Of a DNA stretch of 31,775 nucleotides, positions 29,994-31,775 are shown piece after piece; the first letter of the stretch is position 1; each line of letters starts with the position of its first letter. Under the pieces are notes generated by a model. It was not told the origin of the DNA, did not search any database, and worked only from the letters and a program-made list of their open reading frames with translations. The translations under genes and the position numbers were made by a program. This DNA comes from JBJFCE01 sp964437825. Lineage in GTDB: Bacteria > Bacillota > Clostridia > Lachnospirales > Lachnospiraceae. The stretch covers positions 1 to 31,775 of the forward strand of contig CAYTIH010000030.1 in assembly GCA_964437825.1 (NCBI GenBank). The letters are read 5' to 3'.

Positions 29994-30602
29994 GTGCAGA
30001 TTTTTTATTTGAAAGCGGAAAGCAAGATTGAGACGGAAAAGACTCAGATATTGCTTAAGGATGCGGGCATCATCCTTTGTAAGGACAGTGAACTTCAGAA
30101 AAGGGCGGAAAATATGGTAATTCATACATTTAAGCCCTCCGAACACAGGGTGGTCATGAATACGATTACGATTATTCAGATGCTGCAAAGGGAGTTTCCG
30201 GAGTGTATGGTGCTGAGTCTGGGCGAGAGTGATATTGTCATGGAGAAATTAACGGGAAAGGTGCATCCGTTTCTGGAAAAACTGAAAATCGCATTGGTCT
30301 GCGTTCTTTGCTTTTTCGGCGCGGCGTTTACGATTATGGCATTTCACAATGACATCAGTATCAATGAAATTTTTATGAGGGTATATGAGCTGCTGGCAGG
30401 GGAGCAGTCCGATGGCTTTACGATTCTGGAAATATCCTATTCCATCGGCCTTACCTGCGGGATTATTCTGTTCTTTAATCATATCGGCGCCAGAAGAATT
30501 ACAAAGGACCCGACTCCGGTAGAGGTTCAAATGCGCCAATATGAGGAAAATGTCATTACGACTCTGGTGGAAAATGCGGATCGAAATCAGGAGAAACTGT
30601 AG
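29994..30602 (+). CDS. spoVAA: Stage V sporulation protein AA
   Basis: A 202-residue protein matching SpoVAA, part of the membrane channel that moves dipicolinic acid into and out of spores. An N-terminal soluble domain (QIFYLKAESKIE to about residue 85) is followed by two membrane segments (about 95-118, and 150-170). I prefer GTG 29994 because AAAAGGAG (29977-29984) then has a 9-base spacing; the longer TTG start would be too close. spoVAB follows 63 bases later. The usual spoVAC-spoVAD-spoVAE genes do not follow. Confidence 0.85.
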   Translation: MQIFYLKAESKIETEKTQILLKDAGIILCKDSELQKRAENMVIHTFKPSEHRVVMNTITIIQMLQREFPECMVLSLGESDIVMEKLTGKVHPFLEKLKIALVCVLCFFGAAFTIMAFHNDISINEIFMRVYELLAGEQSDGFTILEISYSIGLTCGIILFFNHIGARRITKDPTPVEVQMRQYEENVITTLVENADRNQEKL

Positions 30603-30665
30603 CCTTACAAACGGATCTTGGCATGACCGGACGGTTGGAAAATAAATTGGATATGGAGGATGAAT

Positions 30666-31124
30666 ATGCTTGGGCAGTTGTTGGCGGGAATATTGGGACT
30701 TTCCTTTGGAGTGTTTACGGCAGGCGCCGTGTTTACCACAGTTATCGTGATCGGACTGGTGCCGCGGTTTGCCGCCAGATTTCATACGGCCAAAAAAGTA
30801 TTTTTATATGAGGAATGGGTCATGGCAGGCTCCATAGCAGGGGGAATTTACGGAGTGTTTCAGACACACTGGCAGACGGCGGCTTTTAACGAAAGAACGA
30901 TGATCCTTAGGATTCTGGGCATGGCAGCCGTTATCATATGGGCTTTTTTTAGCGGAATGTTTGTGGGCTGTCTTGCCATTGCGATTGAGGAAATTCTTGG
31001 CGGGATTTCCGTGTTTGCAAGACGCGTGCATTTGCGCAGGGGGCTTGGAATTGTGATTCTTTCCATTGCAATAGGTAAGGCCTGCGGGTCGTTTTTCTAT
31101 TTCTATAACGGACTGTTCCGATAA
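30666..31124 (+). CDS. spoVAB: Stage V sporulation protein AB
   Basis: A 152-residue, four-helix membrane protein matching SpoVAB (GQLLAGILGLSFGVFTAGAV, VPRFAARFHTAKKV, GIYGVF, GMFVGCLAIAIEE). Start ATG 30666 fits the GGAGG site at 30655-30659 better than ATG 30660. It should work with SpoVAA in dipicolinate transport in the spore membrane. It is followed by a metal-transport locus with its own promoter, so the sporulation unit here contains only two genes. Confidence 0.88.
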   Translation: MLGQLLAGILGLSFGVFTAGAVFTTVIVIGLVPRFAARFHTAKKVFLYEEWVMAGSIAGGIYGVFQTHWQTAAFNERTMILRILGMAAVIIWAFFSGMFVGCLAIAIEEILGGISVFARRVHLRRGLGIVILSIAIGKACGSFFYFYNGLFR

Positions 31125-31160
31125 CGAAAGTGAAAAAAGAAACAAATATTACAATAGCTA

Positions 31161-31189
31161 TTGACAAACAATTAAAAGTTTGCTTAAAT
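31161..31189 (+). promoter_or_regulatory. Promoter of the metal-transport genes with operator-like repeat
   Basis: TTGACA (31161-31166), 17 bases, TTAAAT (31184-31189). CAAAC and GTTTG (31166-31170 and 31179-31183 region) form an inverted repeat in the spacer, and TTAAATGTTTAA covers the -10. This resembles sites of ArsR/SmtB-type metal repressors, but no such gene is in view. Confidence 0.5.
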
Positions 31190-31234
31190 GTTTAATGGAA
31201 GAAAAATAATGCAAAGGAGGAAAGAAGGAGAGCT

Positions 31235-31453
31235 ATGAAAAAAACATACAAAATCGAAGTGGACTGCGCTAATTGCGCGCTGAAAATGGAGGAAGCCGCA
31301 AAGAAGACCGAGGGTGTTGCAAATGCAGTCGTGTCCTTTATGACGCAGAAGATGAATGTGGAATTTGCGGAAGGCGCTGACGAGAAAGAGACCATGAAGG
31401 CGGTTTTAAAGAACTGCAAGAAGGTGGAGTCCGATTGTGAGATTTATCTTTGA
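31235..31453 (+). CDS. HMA-domain metal-binding protein
   Basis: A 72-residue single heavy-metal-associated domain (babbab pattern) starting MKKTYKIEVDCANCALKMEE. The CxxC site is Cys11-Ala-Asn-Cys14. Its sequence is like the N-terminal domain of cadmium/zinc P-type ATPases, made here as a separate protein in front of the ATPase gene. It may deliver metal to that pump. GGAGAGC and AAAGGAGG lie upstream. Confidence 0.88.
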   Translation: MKKTYKIEVDCANCALKMEEAAKKTEGVANAVVSFMTQKMNVEFAEGADEKETMKAVLKNCKKVESDCEIYL

Positions 31454-31510
31454 TCAGAAAAGTAGGCACAGGAAGAGATTGACTCGAGTTTGAAAGGTTT
31501 GATATCAATT

Positions 31511-31775
31511 ATGACAAAGAAACAGAAAAAAATGCTGTATCGTATTTTGATTGCGGCAGTGCTGATGATGATTCTTCATTTTATACCATCTGAGGGAGTA
31601 CTTCGATACATACTGTATCTGATTCCGTATCTGGTCATCGGATATGATATTCTGAAAAAGGCTGTTCTGGGAATCATACATGGTGAGGTTTTTGATGAAA
31701 ATTTTCTGATGGCGATTGCTACGGTCGGAGCAATCGGAATCGGCGAACTGACCGAAGGCGTGGCGGTTATGCTGT
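31511..31775 (+). CDS. Heavy-metal translocating P-type ATPase, N-terminal part (cut by window end)
   Basis: The first 88 codons of a membrane ATPase, beginning MTKKQKKMLYRILIAAVLMM. Two transmembrane helices are followed by the motif EVFDENFLMAIATVGAIGIG and GELTEGVAVML, which is the third-helix region typical of Cd/Zn/Co-type P1B ATPases. It lacks an attached N-terminal metal-binding domain; that domain is encoded by the gene just before. The ribosome site is weak (AAAGG about 13 bases upstream), so coupling to the HMA gene is likely. The phosphorylation domain and metal specificity lie outside the window. Confidence 0.88.
   Translation, partial: MTKKQKKMLYRILIAAVLMMILHFIPSEGVLRYILYLIPYLVIGYDILKKAVLGIIHGEVFDENFLMAIATVGAIGIGELTEGVAVML

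Overview
The window looks like a chromosomal segment of a spore-forming Clostridium-class Firmicute, most likely a Lachnospiraceae gut bacterium (family placement is inference). The reasons are moderate GC with strong TTGACA/TATAAT-type promoters and AGGAGG ribosome sites, a complete spoIIAA-spoIIAB-sigF operon, spoVAA-spoVAB, a T-box leader on valS, a PadR/DUF1700/DUF4097 operon, Rpn-type nuclease genes and several small proteins of the kind seen in Lachnospiraceae. No rRNA, tRNA, CRISPR array, phage or intact insertion sequence was found.

Layout. 1-6.6 kb: a DUF2225 zinc-ribbon protein, a MocR-type (GntR-aminotransferase) regulator, a small anchored acidic protein on the minus strand, a TetR regulator, an HPr-like protein without the phosphorylatable histidine, tandem hairpins, and a large XPD/DinG-type helicase carrying an N-terminal Cas4/RecB-like nuclease domain. 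6.6-7.06 kb: a gene-free stretch with two perfect DnaA boxes, two palindromes, a strong promoter and a 38-bp direct repeat framing a foldable core. 7.07-10.4 kb: a cytoplasmic GH13 glucosidase, then a KtrB/KtrA-type potassium uptake pair. 10.46-11.3 kb: a scar of gene fragments (GH20-like start, Rpn-like tail, an unknown C-terminus), a terminator, an AT-rich promoter region with palindromes and a structured leader. 11.3-13.1 kb: the PadR-DUF1700-DUF4097 operon.

13.2-14.7 kb (minus): a vitamin B6 salvage operon, ECF S component plus pyridoxal/pyridoxamine kinase, with a TACCAG direct repeat upstream that could be a MocR/PdxR operator. 14.9-17.1 kb: two unrecognised conserved-looking proteins, a block of perfect hairpins, and an Rpn-family nuclease behind a strong hairpin. 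17.1-23.2 kb: T-box-valS-folC-small acidic protein-zinc-ribbon/TPR membrane protein. 23.4-25.0 kb: the sigma-F operon, with an unusual Gly/Ser-rich insertion in sigma F. 25.2-26.8 kb: a PHP phosphoesterase and an iron-sulfur-flavoprotein-like reductase. 26.8-29.9 kb: a secreted GH53 endo-galactanase lipoprotein diverging from an AraC regulator. 30.0-31.1 kb: spoVAA-spoVAB without the rest of spoVA. 31.2 kb to the end: an HMA metal-binding protein and the start of a heavy-metal P-type ATPase.

No single locus is a clear new defence or biosynthetic system. The most interesting material is small-scale: the dispersed hairpin repeats beginning TATGATA..ATGAG, the DnaA-box pair, the nuclease-helicase fusion, the histidine-less HPr, and the fragment scar. 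All family assignments are from reading the sequence; no database search was run.
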